DNA of 7,478 nucleotides from Yimella sp. (GTDB lineage Bacteria > Actinomycetota > Actinomycetes > Actinomycetales > Dermatophilaceae): contig JASLFY010000257.1 of NCBI GenBank assembly GCA_030150425.1, positions 1 to 7,478 of the forward strand, given 5' to 3'. This document shows, in pieces, positions 1 through 7,478 of this stretch. Within the stretch, counting starts at the first letter, position 1. Each line of letters starts with the position of its first letter. The notes beneath the pieces are model-generated. The model saw only the letters and a list, made by a program, of their open reading frames with translations, did not search any database and was not told the origin of the DNA. A program made the position numbers and the translations under genes.

Positions 1-20
1 GGACAACCGGCGACGAAGGA

Positions 21-404
21 TCAGGCGTCGGCCGCAGCCGGCTCCTCGGGTCCATCGGACACCTGGCGCATCGTCGCGACCATCTCGCACTCGGGCCAGT
101 ACTTCGCGTGCAGGTCGGCGAACTCCTGCTGCCCGGCGACGGCCTCCTCGAGCGTGTCGTACTGCATGAGCGCCCAACCGCCGACGACCTCCTTGGCCTC
201 GGCGTACGGGCCGTCGACGCGGGTGACCTCGCCCTTGCGGACGACGAAGTTCACCGCGTCCTCGGTGCCGTAGAGGCCGCCACCGTCCAGGAAGTGACCC
301 TGCGCGGCCTGCTCGCCGATGTGCTTGTCCATCGCCTCGAACAGCGCCTGCGGCGGCATCCCGCCGCCCTCGACCATCCGTACGAATCCCATGAAACGAG
401 GCAT
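21..404 (-). CDS. YciI/YCII-related (DGPF-type) domain protein
   Basis: This 127-residue protein carries the YCII-related fold signature: a first strand (FMGFVRM, residues 4-10), a helix with His28 (AMDKHIGEQ), a GGGL turn at 41-44, the hallmark DGPYAEAKEVVGGW at 64-77 (variant of the DGPF motif) and a closing strand before MRQV. The family is a small ferredoxin-like dimeric domain; some members are linked to ECF sigma factors or to dehalogenation-like chemistry, but most have no known reaction, and none can be assigned here. The charged, Ala-rich tail after about residue 116 looks disordered. The ATG at 404 is preceded by AGGAG six bases upstream, which fixes the start. It lies on the same strand as the amino-acid importer, 90 bp beyond its end, but its own ribosome site and an inverted repeat in the gap suggest an independent unit. 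The family assignment is firm; the function is unknown. Confidence 0.86.
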   Translation of the reverse strand: MPRFMGFVRMVEGGGMPPQALFEAMDKHIGEQAAQGHFLDGGGLYGTEDAVNFVVRKGEVTRVDGPYAEAKEVVGGWALMQYDTLEEAVAGQQEFADLHAKYWPECEMVATMRQVSDGPEEPAAADA

Positions 405-410
405 GTCCAG

Positions 411-415
411 CTCCT
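411..415 (-). promoter_or_regulatory. Shine-Dalgarno of the YciI-like gene
   Basis: On the minus strand this reads AGGAG, six bases before the ATG at 404. It is the clearest ribosome-binding site in the window and supports that start. Confidence 0.75.
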
Positions 416-426
416 GTTGCTCGGTG

Positions 427-447
427 GGTCACCGCGGATCGGTGACC
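427..447. repeat. Perfect inverted repeat upstream of the YciI-like gene
   Basis: GGTCACCG (427-434) and CGGTGACC (440-447) form a perfect 8-bp inverted repeat with a 5-base centre, in the 90-bp gap between the importer operon (ending at 495) and the YciI-like gene. It lies about 12 bases upstream of that gene's ribosome-binding site. No T-run follows on either strand, so an intrinsic terminator is not well supported; an operator for a dimeric regulator is an alternative. A second, weaker hairpin (CGCGT/ACGCG, 475-491) lies just past the ATPase stop codon. No convincing -35/-10 pair is visible in the gap. Confidence 0.5.
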
Positions 448-494
448 GACTCACCCGTACGTCGAACAGCCTCCCGCGTTTTCTACACGCGATC

Positions 495-1277
495 TCAGAT
501 GGGTTCGAGAATCCTGCGCAGGAAGTCCTGGGTGCGCGGGTTCTGCGGGTGCGAGATGACCTCGTCCGGCGGCCCCTGCTCGACGATCAGGCCGTTGTCG
601 ATGAACAACACCTGGTCGGCGACCTGGGCGGCGAACTTCACCTCGTGGGTGACGATCACCATCGACCAGCCCTCGGCGGCGAGGTCGCGGATCACCCGCA
701 GCACGTCGCCGACCAGCTCCGGGTCGAGCGCCGAGGTCGGCTCGTCGAAGAGCACCAGGTCGGGCTGCAGCGCCAGCGCGCGGGCGATGCCGACGCGCTG
801 CTGCTGACCGCCGGAGAGTTGGTACGGGTACTTGTCGGCGTGGTCGGACAGCCCCACCTTCTCCAACAGTTCGAGCGCGGCCTCACGCGCCTTGGCCGCC
901 GACACACCCTGCACCACGACCGGCCCCTCGGTGACGTTCTCCAGGGCGGTGCGGTTCGGGAACAGGTTGTAGCCCTGGAACACCATCGCGCTACGCGCGG
1001 TGAGGGCTGCGACCGCGGCCCGCTGCGCCTTCGGCAGCTGCCCACGCCGACCCCGGCGGATCTGCGCGAAGTCGACCGTGGCGTCGCCGACGGTGACGGT
1101 TCCGGAGTCGGGCAGTTCGAGTCCGTTGAGCGACCGCAGCAGGGTCGTCTTGCCGGACCCGGACGGACCGAGCACGACCGTCACGGTGCCCGGCGCGACC
1201 TCGAACGAGATGTCCTCGAGGACCTGGTTGGCGCCGTACGCCTTGCGCAGGTTCTGGACGTTCAGGAGGGATGTCAT
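495..1277 (-). CDS. Amino-acid ABC transporter ATP-binding protein
   Basis: This 260-residue cytoplasmic ATPase powers import of a polar amino acid through the permease encoded just upstream. All ABC motifs are intact: Walker A GPSGSGKT (37-44), Q-loop Q101 in MVFQGYNLFP, signature LSGGQ (154-158), Walker B LVLFDE (174-179), D-loop SALD (182-185) and switch H211. The length and the C-terminal RTQDFLRRIL match the GlnQ/HisP/TcyC-type polar amino-acid class. The segment between Walker A and the Q-loop carries a basic insert (RRGRRGQLPKAQ, about 74-85), as in cystine/polar-residue importers. The start is the ATG at 1277, whose ATGA overlaps the stop of the permease gene, indicating translational coupling. 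The frame is open further upstream to 1889, but that part is antisense-like filler inside the permease gene. The substrate cannot be read from the ATPase. Confidence 0.96.
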   Translation of the reverse strand: MTSLLNVQNLRKAYGANQVLEDISFEVAPGTVTVVLGPSGSGKTTLLRSLNGLELPDSGTVTVGDATVDFAQIRRGRRGQLPKAQRAAVAALTARSAMVFQGYNLFPNRTALENVTEGPVVVQGVSAAKAREAALELLEKVGLSDHADKYPYQLSGGQQQRVGIARALALQPDLVLFDEPTSALDPELVGDVLRVIRDLAAEGWSMVIVTHEVKFAAQVADQVLFIDNGLIVEQGPPDEVISHPQNPRTQDFLRRILEPI

Positions 1278-2752
1278 GCCACGAACCTGCTCACTCGCTT
1301 CTCGACGCGGGCCTGGACGAACGACAGGACGACGCTGATCAGCCAGTAGTAGATCGCGGCCAGTCCGTACAGGGTGAAGAACTTGAAGGTGGGCGCCGCC
1401 GCGATCTGCGCCTGGCGCAGCAGTTCGACGACGAGGATCGAGGAGGCCAACGACGTGGACTTCACCAGGTCGATGAGCGTGTTCGACAGCGGCGGTACGG
1501 CGGTGCGCGCCGCCTGCGGGATGATCAGCCGCCGCAGCGTGGTGCGGTAGTCCATGCCGATCGTGCGGGCCGCCTCCCACTGACCGCGCGGCACCGACTG
1601 GATCGCGGCGCGGATGATCTCCGCGCCGTACCCGGCGACGTTGAGCGAGAAGCCGATGACCGCCGCGGTGAACGGTGCCAGCTTCCAGCCGAACTGCGGC
1701 AGACCGAAGTAGATCAACAGCAGCAGCACCAGCACCGGGATGCCGCGGAACACCGAGATGAACAGGCGGGCCGGCAGGAAGGCGACCGGGTTGGTCGACA
1801 TCCGCGCGATCGCGACCAACAGCGCGATGACCAGACCGATGACGAAGCTGATGATCGTCAACGGGATGGTCACCTTGATCGCGGCCCACGCCATCGGCCA
1901 GGCGTTGTCCTTGGCGATCTGCCAGTCGGTGATCGGCTTGGCGTTGGGGTTGAAGTACTTGTCGTAGAGGTTCTGGGTGGTGCCGTCGGCCTTGAGTTCG
2001 GCGATGCCCTTGTCGAGCTGCGGCATGAACCCGGAGTTCTTCTTAGCGGCCAGCACCGACTCGGACTTGTCGTCGGTCTCCGCGACGATCTTGACGCCCG
2101 GGTTGCTCTGGGTGGCCATGAAGTTCTTGACGGCGAGTTTGTCGTTGACCATCACGTCGACGCTGCCCTGACGCAGGTTCTGGATCGCCTTGTCCATGCT
2201 GTCGACGCCGACGACCGTGGCGCCGTTCTTCTTCGCGACGTCGGCCCAGTTGCTCGTCAGGTTCTGCGCGGCCCGCTTGCCCTTGAGGTCCTTCAGGCCC
2301 TTGATCGAGGTGTTGCCGTCGGCGACGACCACGACGCCGGTGGTGTCGACGTACGTCGTCGAGAGGTCGTACAACGCCTGCCGCTGCGGGTTCTTGGTGA
2401 CCTGGTTGGCGACGACGTCGATGCGGCCCGAGCTGAGGGCTGCGAACATCGAGTCCCAGGGCACCTCCACGAACTGCACCTGGATGCCGAGCTTGCGGCC
2501 GAGGGCGCGCATGAACTCCACGTCGAAACCGGTGAGCTCGTCACCCTGGTGGTAGCTGAACGGCGGGTACACCCCCTCGGTGCCGACCTTGAGCACCTTC
2601 GGCAGCCCGGCCGCGGGTTTCGCCGCAGCCGTTGCCACCGCCTTCTTCGGGGTCGCGGAGGCGGTGGTGGCCGCCCCGAGACCCAGCAGCAGCGTGATCG
2701 CGACGAACAGCGCGGTCAGCGCTGAAACCGTACGCGAAGTTTTGAAACCCAT
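1274..2752 (-). CDS. Amino-acid ABC transporter, fused solute-binding and permease protein
   Basis: This 492-residue fusion binds an amino acid outside the membrane and passes it through. Residues 1-33 are a Sec-type signal peptide (KTSR, long hydrophobic run, likely cleavage after ASA). There is no lipobox cysteine, which fits a binding domain held by the fused permease. Residues about 53-267 are an SBP_bac_3 (family 3) domain; T119, R124 and D204 (in VNDK) sit where such proteins hold the ligand's carboxylate and amino groups. Residues about 288-480 are a HisM/GlnP-type permease with about five membrane helices and the EAA loop GYGAEIIRAAIQSVPRGQWEAA (from 374), which docks the ATPase. The permease probably dimerises, giving two binding domains per transporter. 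The ATG at 2752 is bounded by an in-frame TAA four codons upstream. No strong Shine-Dalgarno is seen; AAGGG lies 13 bases away. Substrate unknown: glutamine, cystine or another polar amino acid are all possible. Confidence 0.96.
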   Translation of the reverse strand: MGFKTSRTVSALTALFVAITLLLGLGAATTASATPKKAVATAAAKPAAGLPKVLKVGTEGVYPPFSYHQGDELTGFDVEFMRALGRKLGIQVQFVEVPWDSMFAALSSGRIDVVANQVTKNPQRQALYDLSTTYVDTTGVVVVADGNTSIKGLKDLKGKRAAQNLTSNWADVAKKNGATVVGVDSMDKAIQNLRQGSVDVMVNDKLAVKNFMATQSNPGVKIVAETDDKSESVLAAKKNSGFMPQLDKGIAELKADGTTQNLYDKYFNPNAKPITDWQIAKDNAWPMAWAAIKVTIPLTIISFVIGLVIALLVAIARMSTNPVAFLPARLFISVFRGIPVLVLLLLIYFGLPQFGWKLAPFTAAVIGFSLNVAGYGAEIIRAAIQSVPRGQWEAARTIGMDYRTTLRRLIIPQAARTAVPPLSNTLIDLVKSTSLASSILVVELLRQAQIAAAPTFKFFTLYGLAAIYYWLISVVLSFVQARVEKRVSRFVA

Positions 2753-2894
2753 GACGAATAGTTAACCCTTGCCCTCAGCTGGAGCGCCAATCCGCAGGCA
2801 CGACCGGACGTTCTGTCACGCCATCTGATGAAACTATCCCCGCAGTTGGGTGACTCACGCCACATCCGCCCGGCCGGACTGGCAGGCTCTGCCC
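2753..2894. promoter_or_regulatory. Divergent intergenic region between importer and acyl-CoA synthetase
   Basis: This 142-bp gap must hold the promoters for both divergent genes. It is locally more AT-rich than its flanks near 2753-2765 (minus strand GGTTAACTATTC just before the ATG) and near 2828-2838 (GATGAAACTATCC). Either could contain a degenerate -10, but neither has a convincing -35 at 16-18 bp. It also holds the small palindrome GTGACTCAC (2850-2858) and two copies of TCACGCCA (2816-2823 and 2855-2862) 39 bp apart. No gene or RNA structure is recognised. Confidence 0.4.
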
Positions 2895-4592
<1,698 letters not shown>

Positions 4593-4738
4593 CGATCGCC
4601 CCGATCAGCGGACCGTGGGCGAGGTCGCGTACGACGAACCCTGCGTACGTCCGCTGACCGCCGAAGCCCCAGTCCAACCGGGTGCGCAGCGCCTCGTCGA
4701 GGTCGAACAGTCCGGCCTTGACCAGCGCCTCACCCCGT

Positions 4739-4775
4739 ACGAACTCCCGCCCGGTCCGACCGAGCGGGAGTTCGT
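4739..4775. repeat. Long inverted repeat inside the PPTase gene
   Basis: Arms ACGAACTCCCGC (4739-4750) and GCGGGAGTTCGT (4764-4775) are perfectly complementary over 12 bp. The 13-base centre contains a nested CGGT/ACCG pair (4752-4755 and 4759-4762), giving a hairpin of 16 pairs with one mismatch and a 3-base loop. It codes for the stretch between the PPTase metal site (GIDIE) and its FVRGEA motif, about 150 bases past the synthetase stop. No T-run follows on either strand. It could act as a stem-loop in either transcript, or mark a deletion or assembly problem. Confidence 0.75.
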
Positions 4776-5130
4776 CGTCCGGCGCCACCGCTTCGATGTC
4801 GATCCCGACCGGGCCGTGGTCGGCGGCGACGGCCGCAACCCAGCCGGCAGTGTGTGACCAGGAGACCGCGACGTCACTGCCGACGATGCGCGGTCTGCCG
4901 TGCGGGCCGCCGCACCGGGCGCAGGTCTGCTCGAACCGGGCGTCGGCGACGCCGACCCGAGCGGCCGCCCGCGCCGCGAGCGCCCGGGCGGCGACGAAAT
5001 CCATCCGGTCCTGCGGGCGTACGAGGGCGTCGTGACGTTGCTGCTCGGTCGCCGACAGCGGGTGGGGCGGCAGCGTGTCGCTGCGTTCGATCAAGATCAC
5101 CGGCTGCACGCGGCCATTCTCGCCGGTGGC

Positions 5131-5169
5131 CGTCAAGATTCCGTCAAGGCGCGTCAACGCGACCTCAAG
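5131..5169 (+). promoter_or_regulatory. Tandem CGTCAAG-type heptamers before kdpF (candidate operator)
   Basis: Four related heptamers lie in direct orientation: CGTCAAG (5131), CGTCAAG (5142), CGTCAAC (5152) and CCTCAAG (5163), with start-to-start spacing of 11, 10 and 11 bp, so on one face of the helix. OmpR/PhoB-family response regulators, which include KdpE, typically bind such direct repeats with about 11-bp spacing. The array ends 39 bp before the kdpF ATG, in the 99-bp divergent gap (5110-5208) shared with the PPTase gene. No clear -10 is visible downstream in the GC-rich stretch 5170-5208. On the minus strand the repeats read TTGACG, which resembles a -35 box, but no matching -10 precedes the PPTase gene. 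KdpE binding is inference. Confidence 0.5.
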
Positions 5170-5208
5170 CCGCCCGCCGTGTCGGCCGCGGCGGCGTTCG
5201 CTGGATGC

Positions 5209-5295
5209 ATGATCGAAAACCTGGCGGCGGCCGTCGTCGCCCTTGCACTCGTGGGCTATCTGCTCTACGCCCTGATCCGACCGGACCGGTTCTGA
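5209..5295 (+). CDS. kdpF: KdpF, small subunit of the Kdp potassium pump
   Basis: This 28-residue peptide is a single membrane helix (residues about 5-22, AAAVVALALVGYLLYAL) ending in the family's IRPDRF tail, matching KdpF in length, tail motif and position. KdpF stabilises the KdpABC complex in the membrane, next to KdpA and KdpB. Its TGA at 5293-5295 is separated from the kdpA ATG by one base, so translation is very likely coupled. The ATG at 5209 is chosen because it gives the standard length; an in-frame GTG at 5179 would add an Ala-rich extension with no family support. No clear Shine-Dalgarno precedes it. Regulation may come from the heptamer array at 5131-5169. Confidence 0.87.
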   Translation: MIENLAAAVVALALVGYLLYALIRPDRF

Positions 5296-5296
5296 G

Positions 5297-6943
5297 ATGA
5301 ACCCGATCTTGCAGACCGTCCTGTTCATAGTCACCCTGGCGATCGTCCTCGGCGCGGTCCAGACGCCGCTCGGCACCTGGATCCACCGCGTCTTCACCGA
5401 CGAACGCGACTGGCGCGTCGAGCGATTCGTCTACCGCCTCGTCGGTGTCGACGCCCGTTCCGAACAGTCCTGGCGGACGTACGCGGTCGCCGTGCTGGCC
5501 TTCGCGGTGGTCTCCGTCGCGGTCCTGTTCGCCTTGACTCTCGGCCAGGCGCTGCTGCCCTGGGGGTTCGGCCGCAGCCAGGACTGGCACACCGCGCTCA
5601 ACACCGCGATCTCGTTCACCACCAACACCAACTGGCAGTCGTACGCCGGGGAGTCCGGTGCGGGCTACTCGCTCGGCGCGCTCGGCCTGACCGTGCAGAA
5701 CTTCGTCTCGGCCGGCACCGGCCTGGCGGTGGCGATCGCGCTCTGCCGCGGCATCGCCCGTGACCGCTCCGGCACGATCGGCAACTTCTGGGTCGACCTG
5801 GTGCGCGGCTGCGTACGCGTGCTGTTGCCGCTGGCGACGATCGGCGCGCTGGTGCTGCTGCTCGGCGGCGTGATCCAGAACCTCGACGCACCGCATGTCG
5901 TGACGACGCTGACCGGCGGTCACCAGACGATCCAGGGCGGACCGGTCGCCTCGCAGGAGGCGATCAAGTTGTTGGGCACGAACGGCGGCGGGATCTTCAA
6001 CGCGAACTCGGCGCACCCGTTCGAGAACCCCACTCCGTGGACGAACCTGGTCGAGATCGTCCTGCTGCTGATGATTCCGTTCTCGCTGCCGCGGGTGTAC
6101 GGCCTGATGGTTGGCGACCGTCGCCAGGGCGGGGTCCTGCTCGCGACGATGGCGACGCTGCTGGCGGTCAGCACGACACTCGCCGCCTGGGCCGAACAGT
6201 CGTCGGCGCGTGCGGCGTTCGGCGCGATGGAGGGCAAGGAGCAGCGCTTCGGGATCATCGGTTCGATGGTCTTCGGGTCGGCCACAACCGGCACCTCGAC
6301 CGGAGCGGTCAACGCCATGCACGAGTCGATGAGCGCACTCGGCGGCGGCCTCGTGATGACCAACATGATGCTCGGTGAGGTCTCGCCCGGCGGGGTCGGC
6401 ACCGGCCTCTACGGGCTGCTGGTTCTCGTTCTCGTCACGGTGTTCATCGCCGGCCTCATGGTCGGCCGCACGCCCGAACTGCTCGGGAAGTCGGTCGGTC
6501 GCAGGGAGATCACCTACGCCGCACTGGCCACGGTCACGACGCCCGCGCTCGTGCTGGTGGCCACCGGTGCCGCCCTGGTGATCCCGACGGCCCGGGCCGG
6601 GCTGCTCGCCGGCGGTCCGCACGGCCTGTCCGAGATGCTGTACGCCTTCACCTCCGCGGCCAACAACAACGGCTCAGCGTTCGCCGGGCTCACGGCCGAC
6701 CAGCCGTACCTCAACCTCACGCTCGCCGGCTGCATGTTCCTCGGCCGGTTCCTGCCGATCATCCTTGTGCTGGCGATCGCCGGATCGATGGCGGCCCAGC
6801 AGCGTCGGCCCGCCACCCGAGGCACCATGCCCACCCACGGCCCCGTCTTCACCGGCCTGCTGATCGCGATCGTGGTGATCGTGGCCGGCCTCACCTACTT
6901 CCCCGCCCTCTCCCTCGGATCCATCGCGGAGGCCCTGTCGTGA
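5297..6943 (+). CDS. kdpA: KdpA, potassium-translocating subunit of the Kdp ATPase
   Basis: This 548-residue membrane protein (the family is about 550-560) binds and selects K+ in the Kdp pump. It belongs to the Trk/Ktr/HKT superfamily, with four pore-loop repeats that build the filter. All four are visible: TNTNWQSYAG (109-118), GTNGGGIFNANSAHPFEN (227-244), SATTGTSTGAVN (328-339) and SAANNNGSAFAG (453-464). The start MNPILQ and the QTPLGTW stretch (22-28) are typical, and about ten membrane helices fit the hydrophobic segments. FLGRFLPI (481-488) is also a family block. The gene follows kdpF by one base, and its TGA overlaps the kdpB GTG (GTGA), so the three genes form one coupled operon. 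No frameshift or missing filter residue is seen. Confidence 0.98.
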   Translation: MNPILQTVLFIVTLAIVLGAVQTPLGTWIHRVFTDERDWRVERFVYRLVGVDARSEQSWRTYAVAVLAFAVVSVAVLFALTLGQALLPWGFGRSQDWHTALNTAISFTTNTNWQSYAGESGAGYSLGALGLTVQNFVSAGTGLAVAIALCRGIARDRSGTIGNFWVDLVRGCVRVLLPLATIGALVLLLGGVIQNLDAPHVVTTLTGGHQTIQGGPVASQEAIKLLGTNGGGIFNANSAHPFENPTPWTNLVEIVLLLMIPFSLPRVYGLMVGDRRQGGVLLATMATLLAVSTTLAAWAEQSSARAAFGAMEGKEQRFGIIGSMVFGSATTGTSTGAVNAMHESMSALGGGLVMTNMMLGEVSPGGVGTGLYGLLVLVLVTVFIAGLMVGRTPELLGKSVGRREITYAALATVTTPALVLVATGAALVIPTARAGLLAGGPHGLSEMLYAFTSAANNNGSAFAGLTADQPYLNLTLAGCMFLGRFLPIILVLAIAGSMAAQQRRPATRGTMPTHGPVFTGLLIAIVVIVAGLTYFPALSLGSIAEALS

Positions 6944-7478
6944 CCGCCACCCCCGTCCTGCTCGGCACCGCCCGCCAGGCGTTCCCCCGCGCGCTGCGCA
7001 AGCTCGACCCCCGGCACTGCTTCCGTTCCCCGGTGATCTTCGTCGTCTGGGTCGGGTCGGCGCTGACGACCGTGCTGTCGGTGCTGCACCCATCGGTGTT
7101 CTCGATCGCAGTGACCGGGTGGCTGTGGCTGACGATCGTGTTCGCCAACCTGGCGGAGGCGATCGCCGAGGGCCGGGGCAGGGCCCAGGCCGACAGCCTG
7201 CGCAGGACCCGTACGACCACGCCCGCCCGGCGGCTGACCGCCGCCGGCGAGGAGGAGGTGGCCGGCACCGACCTGGCCGTCGGTGACCGCGTCGTCGTCG
7301 AGGCCGGGCAGGTGATCCCCGGCGACGGAGACGTCGTCGAGGGCGTCGCGTCGGTCGACGAGTCGGCCATCACAGGCGAGTCCGCGCCGGTGATCCGGGA
7401 GTCGGGCGGCGACCGGTGCGCGGTCACCGGCGGCACCACCGTGTTGTCCGACCGGATCGTCGTGCGGATCACCAGCAG
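6940..7478 (+). CDS. kdpB: KdpB, catalytic P-type ATPase subunit of the Kdp pump (5' part)
   Basis: The first 179 residues of KdpB, the P-type ATPase that hydrolyses ATP for K+ uptake; the gene runs off the right edge. Visible blocks are KLDPR (21-25), PVIFVVWVGSALTT (31-44, first membrane helix), the second-helix segment GWLWLTIVFANLAEAIAEGR (60-79), AQADSLR (82-88), the actuator-domain VEAGQVIPGDG (120-130), and VDESAITGESAPVIRESGG (139-157) with the dephosphorylation TGES at 145-148. S148 aligns with the E. coli serine (S162) whose phosphorylation inhibits the pump. The extracytoplasmic loop between helices 1 and 2 is about seven residues shorter than in E. coli. The DKTG phosphorylation site, nucleotide-binding domain and later helices lie outside the window. 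The GTG start overlaps the kdpA stop by four bases. Confidence 0.97.
   Translation, partial: MTATPVLLGTARQAFPRALRKLDPRHCFRSPVIFVVWVGSALTTVLSVLHPSVFSIAVTGWLWLTIVFANLAEAIAEGRGRAQADSLRRTRTTTPARRLTAAGEEEVAGTDLAVGDRVVVEAGQVIPGDGDVVEGVASVDESAITGESAPVIRESGGDRCAVTGGTTVLSDRIVVRITS

Noticed and set aside
475..491. CGCGT/ACGCG hairpin as intrinsic terminator of the importer operon
   Set aside because: A 5-bp stem with a 7-base loop and no T-run in the direction of transcription is too weak to call.
108..1349. Long plus-strand open frame of 413 codons opposite the YciI-like and ATPase genes
   Set aside because: It spans two unrelated genes and their gap on the other strand, and its product is Arg/Leu/Val/His-rich low-complexity sequence with no family motif; typical antisense shadow in high-GC DNA.
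1278..1889. Upstream extension of the ATPase frame to 1889
   Set aside because: The extra 204 residues lie inside the permease gene and have shadow composition; the ATGA-overlapping ATG begins exactly where ABC ATPases begin.
1271..2725. Plus-strand open frame of 484 codons opposite the fused binding/permease gene
   Set aside because: The product is Arg/Asp/Gln-rich with no domain, while the minus strand encodes a complete transporter with all motifs.
2850..2894. GTG start at 2850 for the acyl-CoA synthetase
   Set aside because: It adds 15 residues not expected for the family and has no ribosome site; the ATG at 2895 gives the usual N-terminus. Not fully excluded.
5110..5208. A c-di-AMP or other riboswitch before kdp
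   Set aside because: The gap is only 99 bp, very GC-rich, and shows no conserved riboswitch core.
5110..5397. Upstream extension of the PPTase frame to an ATG at 5397
   Set aside because: It would run through the heptamer array, kdpF and the start of kdpA, and the added residues match no PPTase region.
5165..6622. Minus-strand open frame of 485 codons opposite kdpF and kdpA
   Set aside because: Arg/Gln/His/Asp-rich filler without motifs; kdpA on the other strand is unmistakable.

Overview
The window reads as high-GC chromosomal DNA from an actinomycete-like bacterium. The evidence is a strong G/C bias at third codon positions, GTG starts, long spurious antisense reading frames, and gene families in their actinobacterial forms. 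The closest genus cannot be named from the sequence alone. There is no rRNA, tRNA, CRISPR array, insertion sequence or phage gene. No stretch over 300 bases lacks a gene; the longest non-coding gap is about 142 bases (2753-2894).

Layout. (1) 21-404, minus: a small YciI/YCII (DGPF-type) domain protein with a clear Shine-Dalgarno. (2) 495-2752, minus: a two-gene amino-acid importer. The first gene encodes a secreted solute-binding domain fused to a membrane permease, and the second encodes the ATPase; they overlap by ATGA. (3) 2895-4592, plus: an AlkK-like medium/long-chain acyl-CoA synthetase, divergent from the importer. (4) 4552-about 5109, minus: a short 4'-phosphopantetheinyl transferase (PPTase) superfamily protein that overlaps the tail of the synthetase gene convergently by 41 bp. 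(5) 5209 to the right edge, plus: the start of a kdp high-affinity potassium uptake operon (kdpF, kdpA, kdpB). kdpB is cut by the window end before its DKTG phosphorylation site.

How the genes work together. The importer pair should bind a polar amino acid outside the membrane and bring it in with ATP. The Kdp genes form one translationally coupled operon for K+ scavenging; the kdpC gene and any kdpDE sensor genes would lie to the right of the window. The synthetase (ATP + fatty acid to acyl-CoA) and the PPTase (CoA-derived arm onto carrier proteins) both touch CoA and acyl metabolism, but their convergent arrangement is not evidence of a shared pathway.

Most of the window is ordinary housekeeping and transport content, and I do not see a new multi-gene system. 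The items most worth a second look are: an array of CGTCAAG-like heptamers with 10-11 bp spacing just before kdpF (candidate KdpE-type operator); a near-perfect 37-bp inverted repeat inside the PPTase gene, exactly where the protein lacks about 20 residues compared with Sfp; and a perfect 8-bp inverted repeat just upstream of the YciI-like gene.
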